Shown here in pieces: positions 10,634 through 19,221 of a stretch of DNA of 64,000 bases. Each line of letters opens with the position of its first letter. Position 1 is the stretch's first letter. The notes beneath the pieces were generated by a model, which had not been told where the DNA came from, did not search any database, and was given only the letters and a program-made list of their open reading frames with translations. The stretch is taken from positions 316,427-380,426 of the forward strand of contig NZ_BMQM01000001.1 of assembly GCF_014648115.1 (NCBI RefSeq), read 5' to 3'. The position numbers and the translations under genes were made by a program. The stretch is from Deinococcus seoulensis. Its GTDB lineage: Bacteria > Deinococcota > Deinococci > Deinococcales > Deinococcaceae.

Positions 10634-11296
10634 TCAGGGCTCGGGCGTGTAGAGCGGCGCGGCGGGCACGGCTCCGTCGGTGGTGCTGCTGAAATAGACC
10701 CACCATACGATCCGGGCCGAAGGATCTTTACGCGCAGCGTCGAACGCCGCGGCCGAGGCATCAGTGCCTTTGATGAAGTACCAGCTGTACACCGGCGTCC
10801 ACACGTTCAGTTTCGGGGGTGTCATCTGAATGACTTCGGGGCTGCCCCCGGTCGCATCAGCCCGGTCACCCAGGCCTATGCACTGCTTGGCCAGGTTGGT
10901 CTCCGAAGCAGTGCTGGCCCCGAAAATCGCCAGCTGCTGATCAGGCGCGCAGGGGTGAATGCCGGGCAAGCTGAGGGGGGCGGCTCCCTTGCCCCGTCCG
11001 ATCGGATCGCCGGCCAGGCCCACCATCAACCGGACAGGCTTGCGGAAGTCGTACACATACAGCGAATGCATGCCCTGGTAGCTGGCGGCGTCTTTCTCTT
11101 CTGCTGTGCCGAGCTGACTGACCACCCGGATGATCGCCTGTTTCGTGCCGGCCGGTGCGGTGACCGTGATGGCCCCAAAGTTGCCCAGCAGCGCCGACAC
11201 TTCGGTCGCATTCAGCGGCGAGACACTCTGGCTGGAGGCCGCCGGAACACTGAGGGTCAGGGCGGCCAGGGTCAACAGGGCACGGGAATGCGTCAT
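10634..11296 (-). CDS. secreted protein of unknown function
   Basis: A 220-residue protein with a clear signal peptide: basic start, then LLTLAALTLSVPAASSQS with a cleavage site near Ala/Ser 20-22. The mature part is hydrophilic with two cysteines (IHPCAPDQ and AKQCIGLGD) that may form a disulfide. I do not recognise a family. It is transcribed alone from a leaderless promoter and runs convergent to the upstream phosphatase, with only 44 bp between the two stop codons. Confidence 0.75.
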   Translation of the reverse strand: MTHSRALLTLAALTLSVPAASSQSVSPLNATEVSALLGNFGAITVTAPAGTKQAIIRVVSQLGTAEEKDAASYQGMHSLYVYDFRKPVRLMVGLAGDPIGRGKGAAPLSLPGIHPCAPDQQLAIFGASTASETNLAKQCIGLGDRADATGGSPEVIQMTPPKLNVWTPVYSWYFIKGTDASAAAFDAARKDPSARIVWWVYFSSTTDGAVPAAPLYTPEP

Positions 11297-11302
11297 GCGC
11301 CG

Positions 11303-11308
11303 AGCCTA
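11303..11308 (-). promoter_or_regulatory. -10 element of the leaderless secreted-protein gene
   Basis: TAGGCT lies 6 nt before the ATG at 11296. Confidence 0.55.
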
Positions 11309-11401
11309 ACACCCGTTTCAGGCGCGGCGGGCCGCACATGACGTGCAGTCCTGCACCCACTGGCCTGCACCACCTGCGCCCCGTTCTGTCCGGTGGGGCC
11401 G

Positions 11402-11407
11402 TAGGCT
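11402..11407 (+). promoter_or_regulatory. -10 element of the leaderless NlpC/P60 operon
   Basis: TAGGCT lies 7 nt before the GTG at 11415 and selects this start over an ATG 72 nt upstream. Confidence 0.6.
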
Positions 11408-11414
11408 GTGGGGC

Positions 11415-12302
11415 GTGAGTTCCACTGATGTCGTTCTGGATGCGCGTGTGCACGCGTTCGATCCGGCCATGCGCGTGGCCGAGGAGGCCCTGCGGGGCCA
11501 GCTGGTGGGGGCCGGGTGGCGGTTCGTGCAGCCGGTGGCGGCCGTGACGGGCCGCTCGCGCCTGAGCCTGCGCGCGGCCCCGGACGCCGATTCGGCGCAG
11601 GTGAGCGAGGCCCTGCCGGGCGAGCCGCTGGAGTTGCTGTGGGAGGACGGGACCGGCTGGGCGCGCGTGCGGACCGTGCATGACGGCTACCTGGGTTGGG
11701 CGCGGGCGGACGGGTTGCTGCCGCGCGGGCCGTCCGGAAACGGCGAGTTGATGGTGACGGCGCTGCGGGCGCATGCCTTCGCGGGGCCGCGCATCAGTCG
11801 GCCGGTCCTGGCGGAACTGGCGCTGGGGGCGCGTCTCACGCGGGCGTTCGGTGAGGTTGTCGAGGAGGAGCACCGCCGCTGGGTGCCGGTCATCCTGCCG
11901 GACGGGCAGGACGCGTGGGTGCAGGAGGTCACGCTGGCCATCCTGCGCGACGAGGATGCGGCGGCCCTGGCCCTGCGGTTCCTGGAGACGCCGTACCTGT
12001 GGGGCGGGCGTAGCGCGTGGGGGCTGGACTGCTCGGGCCTGACGCAGGTGGTGTACGGCGCGTTCGGGCGTGCGTTGCCGCGTGACGCGGACCAGCAGCA
12101 GGCGGCCCTGACTCCCGTGCAGACGGCGCGGCGTGGGGATCTGGTGTTCTTCCCCGGTCACGTGGGCGTGATGCTGGATGACCGGCGACTGGTGCACGCG
12201 AACGCCACGCACATGCGTGTGAGTGTCGAGACGCTCGGCGAGGGCGAGTACGGCACGCGGCTTGCGGCAACGGTCAGCGGTTTCGGACGGTGGGCGCAGT
12301 GA
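11415..12302 (+). CDS. NlpC/P60 family peptidoglycan endopeptidase with SH3-like domains
   Basis: A 295-residue protein with two bacterial SH3-like segments (about residues 35-110 and 115-185: TGRSRLSLRAAPDADSA and later WVPVILPDGQDAWV) followed by an NlpC/P60 catalytic domain. The catalytic Cys is in WGLDCSGLTQVVY, the His in FFPGHVGVML, and a third polar residue is probably in VHANATHM. Such enzymes cut gamma-D-Glu to diamino acid bonds in murein peptides. No signal peptide is visible, so it may act in the cytoplasm like the YkfC type. It overlaps the epimerase gene by GTGA. Confidence 0.88.
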   Translation: MSSTDVVLDARVHAFDPAMRVAEEALRGQLVGAGWRFVQPVAAVTGRSRLSLRAAPDADSAQVSEALPGEPLELLWEDGTGWARVRTVHDGYLGWARADGLLPRGPSGNGELMVTALRAHAFAGPRISRPVLAELALGARLTRAFGEVVEEEHRRWVPVILPDGQDAWVQEVTLAILRDEDAAALALRFLETPYLWGGRSAWGLDCSGLTQVVYGAFGRALPRDADQQQAALTPVQTARRGDLVFFPGHVGVMLDDRRLVHANATHMRVSVETLGEGEYGTRLAATVSGFGRWAQ

Positions 12303-13336
12303 CTTCCGCGACCTCCCCCGCACTGACCTGGGAGACGCTGGACCTGCACACGGCGCAACCGTTCGGGATTGCCCGCTGGACGCACAGCACGTACCCGCGA
12401 ACCTTCGTCACGCTGACGCACGCGGGCCTGACCGGGCAGGGCGAGGCCGCCCCGAACGCCTTCTACGGCGAGACGCGCGGCACCGTCGAGGCCATCCTGC
12501 CGCTCCTCGCAGACGCCCTGACCGACCCGTGGGACTGGGACGGTCTGCACGCCCGCCTCACGGCCCGCATGCCGCACGACCATCCCAGCGTGAAGTGCGC
12601 GCTGGAGATGGCGGCTGTCGATTGGTGCGCGCAGGCGGCGGGCGTCCCGGTCTGGCGGTTGCTGGGCCTGAGCCCCGCGCCGCTACCCGAGAGCAGTTAC
12701 ACGGTCAGCATCGCCGATACCGCCGCCATGCGGGAACAGGCGCGGGACGCGGTCGCCCGTGGGCACGGTGTCCTGAAGGTCAAGCTCGGCACGGACCGCG
12801 ACGAGGCGATCCTTGAGGCGCTGCGCGAGGAGGCGCCGCACGTCGCGCTGCGCGTGGACGCGAACGCCGCCTGGACGCGCACGCAGGCCCGCCGGATGCT
12901 GGGCGTGCTGGACGCCGCCCGCGTGGAATTCGTCGAGCAACCCCTGGCGGCCGGCGACCTCGACGGACACGCGGCGCTGCGGGCTGTGTCCACCGTGCCC
13001 ATCGTCGCGGACGAGAGCCTGCACCACGTCTCGGACGTGACCTCGCTGGCCCGCGCCTTCGACGGCGTGAACCTGAAACTCGCCAAGCTGGGCGGCCCCC
13101 TCCAGGCGCTCGCGGCCATGAGACTGGCGCGCGCGCACGGCCTTCAGGTCATGATGGGCTGCATGATCGAGAGCAGCCTCGGCATCGCCGCCGCCGCGCA
13201 CCTCGCCGGAGCGTGCGACTGGGCCGACCTGGACGGCGCGCTCCTGCTGGCCGACGATCCGTTCACGGGCCTGGAGTGGCAGGCCGGGCACCTGACCCGC
13301 CCGCAGGAGAGCGGCTGGGGCGTGCGGCGCGCATGA
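12299..13336 (+). CDS. dipeptide epimerase (enolase superfamily, L-Ala-D/L-Glu type)
   Basis: A 345-residue member of the mandelate racemase/muconate lactonizing family. The catalytic lysine pair region is HGVLKVKLG, metal ligands are in LRVDANAAW, VEFVEQPL and IVADESL, and the second catalytic lysine is in NLKLAKLGG. These are the hallmarks of L-Ala-D/L-Glu epimerases, which allow reuse of murein dipeptides. It starts at a GTG overlapping the stop of the NlpC/P60 gene, an arrangement matching the YkfC-YkfB pair of Bacillus. Substrate specificity is inferred from this context. Confidence 0.87.
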   Translation: MTSATSPALTWETLDLHTAQPFGIARWTHSTYPRTFVTLTHAGLTGQGEAAPNAFYGETRGTVEAILPLLADALTDPWDWDGLHARLTARMPHDHPSVKCALEMAAVDWCAQAAGVPVWRLLGLSPAPLPESSYTVSIADTAAMREQARDAVARGHGVLKVKLGTDRDEAILEALREEAPHVALRVDANAAWTRTQARRMLGVLDAARVEFVEQPLAAGDLDGHAALRAVSTVPIVADESLHHVSDVTSLARAFDGVNLKLAKLGGPLQALAAMRLARAHGLQVMMGCMIESSLGIAAAAHLAGACDWADLDGALLLADDPFTGLEWQAGHLTRPQESGWGVRRA

Positions 13337-14541
13337 ATCCCGTGCGCGTGGCGATCATCGGCTGCGGAAACCGGGGCGCGGACGTGTACGCCCGGTATCT
13401 GGCCGCGCAGGGGGCGGTGATCACGCATGTGGTCGAACCGCGCCCCGCCCGCCTCGCGGAGGTCGCCGCGCGCCACGGCATCCCTCCGCAGGCGCAGTTC
13501 ACGCACTGGGACGCCTTCCTCGCGCAGGGCCGCGTGACCGACGCCGTCGTGATCGCCACGCCCGACCATGACCACGTGCAACCCTGCCTGCGCGCCCTGC
13601 AAATCGGGTACGACGTGCTGCTGGAGAAACCCGTCTGCCTGCACCCGCACGAACTCGACCTGCTCCTGACCGCCGAGGCCGCCTCGACCGGCACCGTCAC
13701 CGTCTGCCACGTCCTGCGGACCACCGCCTTCTTCATGGCCGTCCAACAGGTCGCCGCGTCCGGCCGCCTCGGGCAACTGGTCGGCGTTCAGCACGCCGAG
13801 AATGTCGCCCACTGGCATTACGCGCACTCGTACGTGCGCGGCAACTGGCGCGCCAGTCCGCCCGCCGCGCCGTTCCTGCTCGCCAAGGCCTGCCACGACC
13901 TCGACCTGCTCCGCACCCTGGCCGCCAACCCCCCGAAGCGCATCAGCAGCGAGGGCGCCCTGCATCACTTCCGGCCCGAACACGCCCCACCCGGCGCGAC
14001 CGACCGCTGCGTCACCTGCCCCGTCCAGGACTGCCCGTCCGACGCGCGGCGCATCTACCTCACCCGCGACCCGCACGCGTGGCCCGTCACGGTCCTCACC
14101 GCCGGCGGCCAGACCCTCGAAGAAGCACTGCAAGACGGCCCGTACGGCGAGTGCGTGTACCTGGGCCGCAACAACGTCACCGACCACCAGACCGCCACCG
14201 TCACCTTCCAGGGCGGCGTGACCGCGCAACTCACCGTCAGCGCCTTCACGCACAACAACACCCGCACCCTCAAACTCCTCGGTACGCACGGCGAACTCCG
14301 CGCCCACATGGAACGCGGCGAACTCGAACTCCACGACTTCCGCACCGGCCACAGCGAACGCTGGACCGTCAACACCACCGGCAACCACGGCGGCGGCGAC
14401 CAGGGCCTCGTTCAGGGCTGGCTGGCGTTCCTGCGCGGCCAGTCTCCCCCACCCACCCCACTCGCCGAATCGCTCGACTCGCACCGCATGGCCTTCGCCG
14501 CCGAGGAATCCCGGCTGACGGGGCGGACAGTGGAGGTGTGA
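13333..14541 (+). CDS. Gfo/Idh/MocA family oxidoreductase
   Basis: A 402-residue NAD(P)-dependent oxidoreductase. The Rossmann start is VRVAIIGCGNRGADVYARYL, followed by the family signature VVIATPDHDHVQPCLRALQIGYDVLLEKPVCL with the conserved EKP. A four-cysteine stretch in the middle (DRCVTCPVQDCPSDARRIYL) could bind zinc. Such enzymes oxidise or reduce sugars and related compounds; the substrate is unknown. It is third in the operon, overlapping the epimerase stop by ATGA, so a role in amino-sugar or murein fragment use is plausible. Confidence 0.87.
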   Translation: MNPVRVAIIGCGNRGADVYARYLAAQGAVITHVVEPRPARLAEVAARHGIPPQAQFTHWDAFLAQGRVTDAVVIATPDHDHVQPCLRALQIGYDVLLEKPVCLHPHELDLLLTAEAASTGTVTVCHVLRTTAFFMAVQQVAASGRLGQLVGVQHAENVAHWHYAHSYVRGNWRASPPAAPFLLAKACHDLDLLRTLAANPPKRISSEGALHHFRPEHAPPGATDRCVTCPVQDCPSDARRIYLTRDPHAWPVTVLTAGGQTLEEALQDGPYGECVYLGRNNVTDHQTATVTFQGGVTAQLTVSAFTHNNTRTLKLLGTHGELRAHMERGELELHDFRTGHSERWTVNTTGNHGGGDQGLVQGWLAFLRGQSPPPTPLAESLDSHRMAFAAEESRLTGRTVEV

Positions 14542-14586
14542 GACTCAGCGTCAGCGGAGTGAGCAGAGCACAGCAGTTGTGAGTTA

Positions 14587-14619
14587 GTGAAATGATTCAC
14601 GATTGATCTGGGTCGTGAA
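14587..14619. repeat. 33-bp palindromic repeat, copy A
   Basis: GTGAA-N4-TTCACGA-N10-TCGTGAA. The same layout and spacing recur at 19959-19991 and 31267-31299. This copy lies between two convergent genes, directly before a terminator hairpin. Confidence 0.75.
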
Positions 14620-14620
14620 A

Positions 14621-14650
14621 AAAGGCGCCCTTTATCCCTGAGGTGCCTTT
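14621..14650. terminator. bidirectional terminator
   Basis: A 9-bp stem (14621-14629 with 14642-14650, one G-T pair) with A-rich and T-rich flanks, between the convergent Gfo/Idh and phosphatase genes. Confidence 0.7.
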
Positions 14651-14661
14651 CTGATGGTTTC

Positions 14662-15282
14662 TCAGCCCGGAACGCTCTGCCCCACCTGCTCTGCCTGCCA
14701 GCCGCCAGCCACGCGCATTAGCACCGTGTAATCGGTGTTCCCGTGCACCAGTTGCCTGCCCGCCCACACATCCTCGATGTCCAGGCCCAGCAGTGCCGCC
14801 AGCCCGATCCGGATGATGCCTCCGTGCGAGACCAGCGCGGCGTCCGTGCCGTCCGGCAGGGCGTTCACGTCCGAGATGAAGCGGGCAGCGATCTCGCCGA
14901 AGGTCTCCCCTCCGGCGAAGCCCAGAGTGCCGTCAGGCAGGCGCAATTTCTCCGGGTGGGCGTTCAGGGCCGAGTACGGCTGCCCGGCCCAGTCGCCGCA
15001 GTCCACCTCGTGAATGCCGTTCAGGACCTGCACCGGCACACCCAGCGCCCCGGCCAGGGGGGCGGCCGTCTGCTGGGCACGCCGGTAACGGCTGGCATAC
15101 ACCGCCTGCGGGCGCGGCAGCTGGCGCAGCAGGTGCGTGGCCAGCGCGCGGGCCTGGGCGTGCCCGGTGTCGTTCAGTTCGTCGTTCGCGCTGACCGGGC
15201 CACGCAGGATGCCCGCCTCGTTCCCGGCGGTCTCGCCGTGCCGGATGATCCATACCCGCGTGCCTGCCGCCGTACCTGTCAT
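14662..15282 (-). CDS. histidine phosphatase (phosphoglycerate mutase superfamily)
   Basis: A 206-residue protein with the RHG loop in VWIIRHGETAGNEAG, ELNDTGHAQARALA, the arginine in YASRYRRAQQTAAPL, the glutamate in IHEVDCGDWAG, and the second histidine in ALVSHGGIIRIGLAALLG. This set is typical of cobC/GpmB-like phosphatases. Substrate unknown. The ATG at 15282 is chosen over an in-frame upstream start because TACACT lies 7 nt before it. Confidence 0.86.
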   Translation of the reverse strand: MTGTAAGTRVWIIRHGETAGNEAGILRGPVSANDELNDTGHAQARALATHLLRQLPRPQAVYASRYRRAQQTAAPLAGALGVPVQVLNGIHEVDCGDWAGQPYSALNAHPEKLRLPDGTLGFAGGETFGEIAARFISDVNALPDGTDAALVSHGGIIRIGLAALLGLDIEDVWAGRQLVHGNTDYTVLMRVAGGWQAEQVGQSVPG

Positions 15283-15289
15283 GTCCGGC

Positions 15290-15295
15290 AGTGTA
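15290..15295 (-). promoter_or_regulatory. -10 element of a leaderless phosphatase gene
   Basis: TACACT lies 7 nt before the ATG at 15282. Confidence 0.6.
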
Positions 15296-15304
15296 CCGGG
15301 CACA

Positions 15305-15341
15305 GAACAGGCCCACCGCTAGATCTGCCGTGGGCCTGTTC
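15305..15341 (-). terminator. terminator after the SDR gene
   Basis: A perfect 12-bp stem (15305-15316 with 15330-15341) just beyond the SDR stop codon, upstream of the next leftward promoter. Confidence 0.7.
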
Positions 15342-15350
15342 CGGGTGGGT

Positions 15351-16223
15351 TCAGCTGCTCAGGGCCTCGGCGACCGAGGTGTCCACCGGCGTGGTCGGGC
15401 GGCCGATCAGGGTGGTCAGGTCGCGGCTGGCGCTGAACAGCTCGCCCCGCGCGATCCCGGCGTCCACGTCGGCCAGGGTATGCGCGAAGCCTTCCGGCAG
15501 TCCGAAGCTCTGAAGGGTCGCGGAGTACTCGGCCTGCGGCAGGTCGCGGTACTCGACGGGTTTGCCGCTCTGGCGGGCATACTGGGCGGCGAGGTCCCGC
15601 ATGGTCACGCTCTCATCCCCGGCGAGTTCATAGGCGCGGCCGGTCTGCCCCTGCGGGATGTGCCCGTCGGTGGCGAGGACGGCGGCGGCCGCCTCGGCGT
15701 AGTCGCGGCGCGCGGCGAGGTTCAGGGTTCCGGTTCCGGCCGCGCCGAGCAGCGCGCCGCTCTGGATGGCCTGCGCGGCGCTGCCGGTGTAGTTCTCGGT
15801 GTACCAGCCGTTGCGCAGGAAGATGAACGGCAGGCCGGATTCACGCAGGATCTGCTCGGTCGCCTGGTGGTCGGCGGCCAGTCCGAAGGTGGCGGTGTCG
15901 GCGTTCAGGATGCTGGTGTACGCGACCAGTTTCACGCCTGCGGTGCGGGCGGCGTCGATGACGTTGCGGTGCTGGCCGACCCGGTCGTTGAAGTCGCTGC
16001 TGGAGATCAGCAGGAGCTTCTCGATGCCCTGTAATGCCGCGTTCAGGGTGTCGGGCTGATGGTAGTCGGCGTGGCGGACCTGCACGCCCTGCGCGGCAAG
16101 TGCGGCGGCCTTCCCGGGGGTGCGGACCAGCGCGGCGATCTGCGTGGCGGGCACGCCCCGGTCGAGGAGTGCCTGGATGACGAGCTGGCCGAGCTGGCCG
16201 GTGGCGGCGGTGATTCCGATCAT
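15351..16223 (-). CDS. NmrA-like SDR, quinone oxidoreductase (QOR2/azoreductase-like)
   Basis: A 290-residue atypical short-chain dehydrogenase. It opens with the NAD(P)-binding glycine-rich MIGITAATGQLGQLVIQALL and contains LVRTPGKAAAL, LLLISSSDFNDRVGQHRNVIDAA and FLRNGWYTENY, the pattern of the YtfG/QOR2 group that reduces quinones with NADPH. ATG 16223 has AGGAGA upstream; the longer frame start is rejected. It lies directly downstream of an Rrf2 regulator gene on the same strand. A GACATGTC palindrome between them suggests that regulator controls it. Confidence 0.85.
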   Translation of the reverse strand: MIGITAATGQLGQLVIQALLDRGVPATQIAALVRTPGKAAALAAQGVQVRHADYHQPDTLNAALQGIEKLLLISSSDFNDRVGQHRNVIDAARTAGVKLVAYTSILNADTATFGLAADHQATEQILRESGLPFIFLRNGWYTENYTGSAAQAIQSGALLGAAGTGTLNLAARRDYAEAAAAVLATDGHIPQGQTGRAYELAGDESVTMRDLAAQYARQSGKPVEYRDLPQAEYSATLQSFGLPEGFAHTLADVDAGIARGELFSASRDLTTLIGRPTTPVDTSVAEALSS

Positions 16224-16284
16224 GGTGGGTCTCCTGTGTGGAACAGCGGGGGGAATGGGGCGGGCAACCTGTAGGCGTTCTGGT

Positions 16285-16294
16285 GACATGTCGG
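16285..16294. promoter_or_regulatory. candidate Rrf2 operator upstream of the SDR gene
   Basis: The top strand reads TGACATGTCG, containing the perfect 8-bp palindrome GACATGTC. A close relative (CGACATGTAA) precedes the rrf2 gene at about 16748-16757. Confidence 0.35.
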
Positions 16295-16315
16295 AGAAAA
16301 AAAATCAGTCGGTCC

Positions 16316-16729
16316 CTACCCGGCGCGCGAGACGAGGTCCGACATCACGTCGGCCAGGGTCGTGCGGGCCAGTTCGGCCTCCATGGCGGCCTGGGCGCGG
16401 CCGAAGCGGGCTTCCAGGGTCGCCTGGATGTTCGCGCCGACCGGGCAGTTCGGGTGCGGACGCTCGTGCAGGCGGAACACGCTGTCCTCACCGTTCACGG
16501 CGCGGTACACGTCCAGCAGGGTGATCTGAACGGCGGGGCGGGTCAGGCTCGCGCCCGCCACGCCCTGCCGCGTGCAGATCAGCCCGGCGCGGCGCAACTG
16601 CCCCGCCACGGTGCGGATCACGACCGGGTTCGTTCCGACGCTGGCGGCCATGTCGGCGGAACTGCTGTGCTCCGGGAACTGACCGATCAGGGACAGCACA
16701 TGCACGGCCACGGCGTACTGGCTGTTCAC
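16316..16729 (-). CDS. Rrf2-family transcriptional regulator
   Basis: A 137-residue winged-helix regulator: [44 protein letters not shown] (helix-turn-helix) and a short dimer helix. It has one cysteine in [10 protein letters not shown] and lacks the three-cysteine cluster of Fe-S Rrf2 proteins, so it is closer to the YwnA/HypR type that senses oxidants or electrophiles through single thiols. It starts at GTG 16729 behind a good GGGAGGA. Genomic pairing with a quinone reductase supports a redox-sensing role (inference). Confidence 0.85.
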   Translation of the reverse strand: MNSQYAVAVHVLSLIGQFPEHSSSADMAASVGTNPVVIRTVAGQLRRAGLICTRQGVAGASLTRPAVQITLLDVYRAVNGEDSVFRLHERPHPNCPVGANIQATLEARFGRAQAAMEAELARTTLADVMSDLVSRAG

Positions 16730-16747
16730 GCGATCCTCCCTTCTCTC

Positions 16748-16757
16748 GACATGTAAG
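16748..16757. promoter_or_regulatory. candidate operator upstream of rrf2
   Basis: CGACATGTAA, similar to the GACATGTC palindrome upstream of the SDR gene, lies 19 bp before the rrf2 start. Autoregulation is a guess from position. Confidence 0.3.
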
Positions 16758-16857
16758 GATTCTATTGACAGGCCGTGACGGGTGTCAAGTGCCCGTCCGT
16801 GCCACGGCAGACGGGCAGACAGCGCCTCCCGTCACGGAACCCGGCGCGCCTCTCCCC

Positions 16858-16863
16858 TATGCT
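16858..16863 (+). promoter_or_regulatory. -10 element of leaderless uvrC
   Basis: TATGCT lies 6 nt before the GTG at 16870, selecting this start over one 35 codons upstream. Confidence 0.6.
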
Positions 16864-16869
16864 GGGCAG

Positions 16870-18723
16870 GTGCATCCAGACGACCTGCCCGTGCTGCCCA
16901 CCACCCCCGGCGTGTACATCTTCCGCAGGGGCGGCACGCCCATCTACATCGGGAAGGCCAAGAACCTGCGCAGCCGGGTCGGACAGCACTTCAAGGCCGG
17001 CGGCAAGAGCGGCAAGTTCACCGCGCTGGCCGACACGCTGGAATTCATCACGGCCCGCAACGAGGTCGAGGCGCTGGTCCTCGAGGCGAACCTCATCAAG
17101 CAGCACCGCCCGCACTACAACGTCACCCTGAAAGACGACAAGCACTACCCGTTCCTGAAACTCACCAACGAGGCGTTCCCGATGCTGGTCGTCACGCGGC
17201 GCGTCATCAAGGACGGCGGCCGGTACTACGGGCCGTACCCGGACTCGTCGGCGGTGCGGCGCGTGAAGAACCTGATCGACACCATGTTCCCGCTGCGCAA
17301 GAACAGCGGTCTGCCCATGCAGAAGAAGGCGCGGCCCTGCCTGAACTTCCACATGGGCCGCTGCCTGGGCCCGTGTGTGGACCGCGCCGACCCCGGCGAG
17401 TACGCCCGCACCGTCGAGGACGTGACCAGCCTGCTGGAGGGCCGCGCCGCGCCCGTCATCGCCCGGCTCAAGGGCGACATGAAAGTCGCCGCGCAGGGCC
17501 AGGACTTCGAGCAGGCCGCCCGCGTGCGCGACCGCGTGCAGGCCGTCGAGAAACTGTTCGGCACCGAACAGCACGCCTTCGTCAGCGACGAGACCGACCT
17601 GGACTTCCTGGGCGCCGCGCAGGCCGGCGAGTACGCCATGGTGCAACTGTTCCGCATGCGCGGCGGGCGCGTCGTGGGCCGCGACAAACGCTTCCTGACC
17701 GGCACCGAGGACGCCCCGCTCGGCGAGATCGTCGCCGCGTTCGTGCAGGACTACTACACGCAGGCCACGCACGTCCCCCCGCTGATCCTGCTGCCCGCCG
17801 ACTTCGACGACGCGCCGGTCTGGAGTGAATTCCTGTCGGAGAAAGCCGGACGCCGAACCGAGATGCGCACCCCCAAACGCGGCGACAAGGTCGACCTGAT
17901 CGACATGGCGCAGCGCAACGCGCAGAACGGCCTGGACTCCGAGATGGCGCTGCTGGAACGGCGCGGCGACCACCCGGGCCTGGACGCCCTGCGGGAAGTG
18001 CTGGCCCTCGGGGACCGCCCGTGGCGCATCGAGGGGTACGACAACAGCAACCTGTTCGGCACGAACATCGTGTCCGGCATGGTCGTGTTCGAGGGCGGCC
18101 GCGCCCGCCGGGGCGAACACCGCCGGTTCAAGGTCAGGGGCCTGGACCACCCGGACGACTACACCAGCATGAAACAGACCATCGTGCGCCGCTTCACGGG
18201 CAGCCTCTCGGACAAGTTGCCGCTGCCGGACCTGCTGCTGATCGACGGGGGGCGCGGGCAGGTGAACGCCGCCCTGGACGCCCTGAAGGAGGCGGACGTG
18301 CGCGTGCCGGTCGTGGGCCTCGCCAAGCGCGAGGAACGCCTGATCCTGCCCGGCCGGTACGGCGCGCAGTGGTGGCTGGACACCGGCACCGAGGTCGGCG
18401 TGGACCGCGAACTGCTGCTGCCGCACACGCACCCGGCCCTGCGGATGCTGATCGGCGTGCGCGACGAGGTGCACAACTACGCCGTCACGTACCACCGCAA
18501 ACTGCGCGGCCAGGACATGCTCCGCAGCGTGTTCGACGACCTGCCGGGCATCGGGCAGAAGCGCCGGGACGCGCTGCTGGAGCACTTCACCAGCCTTGAG
18601 GACCTGGGCAGCGCGCCCATCGAGCAGATCGCCGCCGTGCCCGGCATGACCATTCGCGCCGCGCAGAGCGTCAAGGACTTCCTCGCGCAGCGCGAGGCGA
18701 ACAGCCAGCCCATCACCAGCTGA
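16870..18723 (+). CDS. uvrC: excinuclease ABC subunit C
   Basis: A 617-residue nuclease that makes both incisions during nucleotide excision repair after UvrA/UvrB damage recognition. Domains in order: GIY-YIG nuclease (GVYIFRRGG ... [16 protein letters not shown], residues about 10-95), cysteine-containing segment ([16 protein letters not shown]), UvrB-interacting UVR motif ([19 protein letters not shown]), RNase H-like endonuclease ([20 protein letters not shown] ... [15 protein letters not shown]) and C-terminal tandem helix-hairpin-helix ([29 protein letters not shown]). All parts are intact and length is normal. Confidence 0.96.
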   Translation: MHPDDLPVLPTTPGVYIFRRGGTPIYIGKAKNLRSRVGQHFKAGGKSGKFTALADTLEFITARNEVEALVLEANLIKQHRPHYNVTLKDDKHYPFLKLTNEAFPMLVVTRRVIKDGGRYYGPYPDSSAVRRVKNLIDTMFPLRKNSGLPMQKKARPCLNFHMGRCLGPCVDRADPGEYARTVEDVTSLLEGRAAPVIARLKGDMKVAAQGQDFEQAARVRDRVQAVEKLFGTEQHAFVSDETDLDFLGAAQAGEYAMVQLFRMRGGRVVGRDKRFLTGTEDAPLGEIVAAFVQDYYTQATHVPPLILLPADFDDAPVWSEFLSEKAGRRTEMRTPKRGDKVDLIDMAQRNAQNGLDSEMALLERRGDHPGLDALREVLALGDRPWRIEGYDNSNLFGTNIVSGMVVFEGGRARRGEHRRFKVRGLDHPDDYTSMKQTIVRRFTGSLSDKLPLPDLLLIDGGRGQVNAALDALKEADVRVPVVGLAKREERLILPGRYGAQWWLDTGTEVGVDRELLLPHTHPALRMLIGVRDEVHNYAVTYHRKLRGQDMLRSVFDDLPGIGQKRRDALLEHFTSLEDLGSAPIEQIAAVPGMTIRAAQSVKDFLAQREANSQPITS

Positions 18724-18737
18724 AGCGACCCAACGCA

Positions 18738-18767
18738 AGCGCCGCTCCCGGTTCAGGGGGCGGCGCT
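18738..18767 (+). terminator. hairpin after uvrC
   Basis: A 12-bp GC-rich stem (18738-18749 with 18756-18767, one G-T pair) lies 14 bp after the stop codon. No T-run follows, so termination strength is uncertain. Confidence 0.5.
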
Positions 18768-18796
18768 GTGTGATGCGGCGGGCGAGCGGCCTGGGC

Positions 18797-18982
18797 TCAC
18801 GCGAGGTGCAGGCGGCGGCGCAGGGCCGTCAGGAAGAAGGTCAGGCCGTGCGGGCGGGCGGGATGCCGGTCAGCCTGGGCGCGTGCGGCCGCCTGCGCGA
18901 GCCGGACCTGCCGGGCCTGCGCCGCCTCGTTCAGGAGGGCCTGGGCGCGGACTGCGCCGGGATGGGTGGGAACGTGTTGCAT
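18797..18982 (-). CDS. possible small basic protein (61 aa)
   Basis: A short frame opening MQHVPTHPGAVRAQALL at an ATG with GGAG 7 nt upstream. The product is Ala/Arg/His-rich, with a helical middle (LNEAAQARQVRLAQAAARAQ) and a hydrophobic patch (GLTFFLTAL). No family is recognised. It is in the ~500-bp gap between uvrC and the PAP2 gene. The case rests on the start signal and the empty gap, so it could be a chance frame in GC-rich DNA. Confidence 0.35.
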   Translation of the reverse strand: MQHVPTHPGAVRAQALLNEAAQARQVRLAQAAARAQADRHPARPHGLTFFLTALRRRLHLA

Positions 18983-19139
18983 GAGTGTCTCCGGGCAGGT
19001 GCGCCGCCGCCCCGCTGGCAGCCCGTACTGGCGCGTTCCCTGACGCCCTCATGGTGCGCCCAGCACCCCCCGGGGCACATGCGGCGACTGGCGCAGCGTG
19101 GGGTGCGCCATTGCGCCTAGCGCCCCCCCCTGCCGGACA
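18983..19139. other. intergenic stretch with no recognised feature
   Basis: I see no coding frame with a start signal, no RNA gene and no strong hairpin here. It ends at a 14-bp tandem repeat upstream of the PAP2 gene. Confidence 0.5.
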
Positions 19140-19167
19140 CCAGAGCGTTAAGTCCAGAGCGTTAAGT
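19140..19167. repeat. tandem 14-bp direct repeat upstream of the PAP2 gene
   Basis: CCAGAGCGTTAAGT occurs twice head to tail (19140-19153, 19154-19167), 54 bp before the PAP2 start. It could be a paired regulator site or a recent duplication. Confidence 0.6.
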
Positions 19168-19221
19168 AACGGGCAAGTGCGCAGCCTGACGCGCAGGGCA
19201 CGCAACCCCTGTAATGACAGG

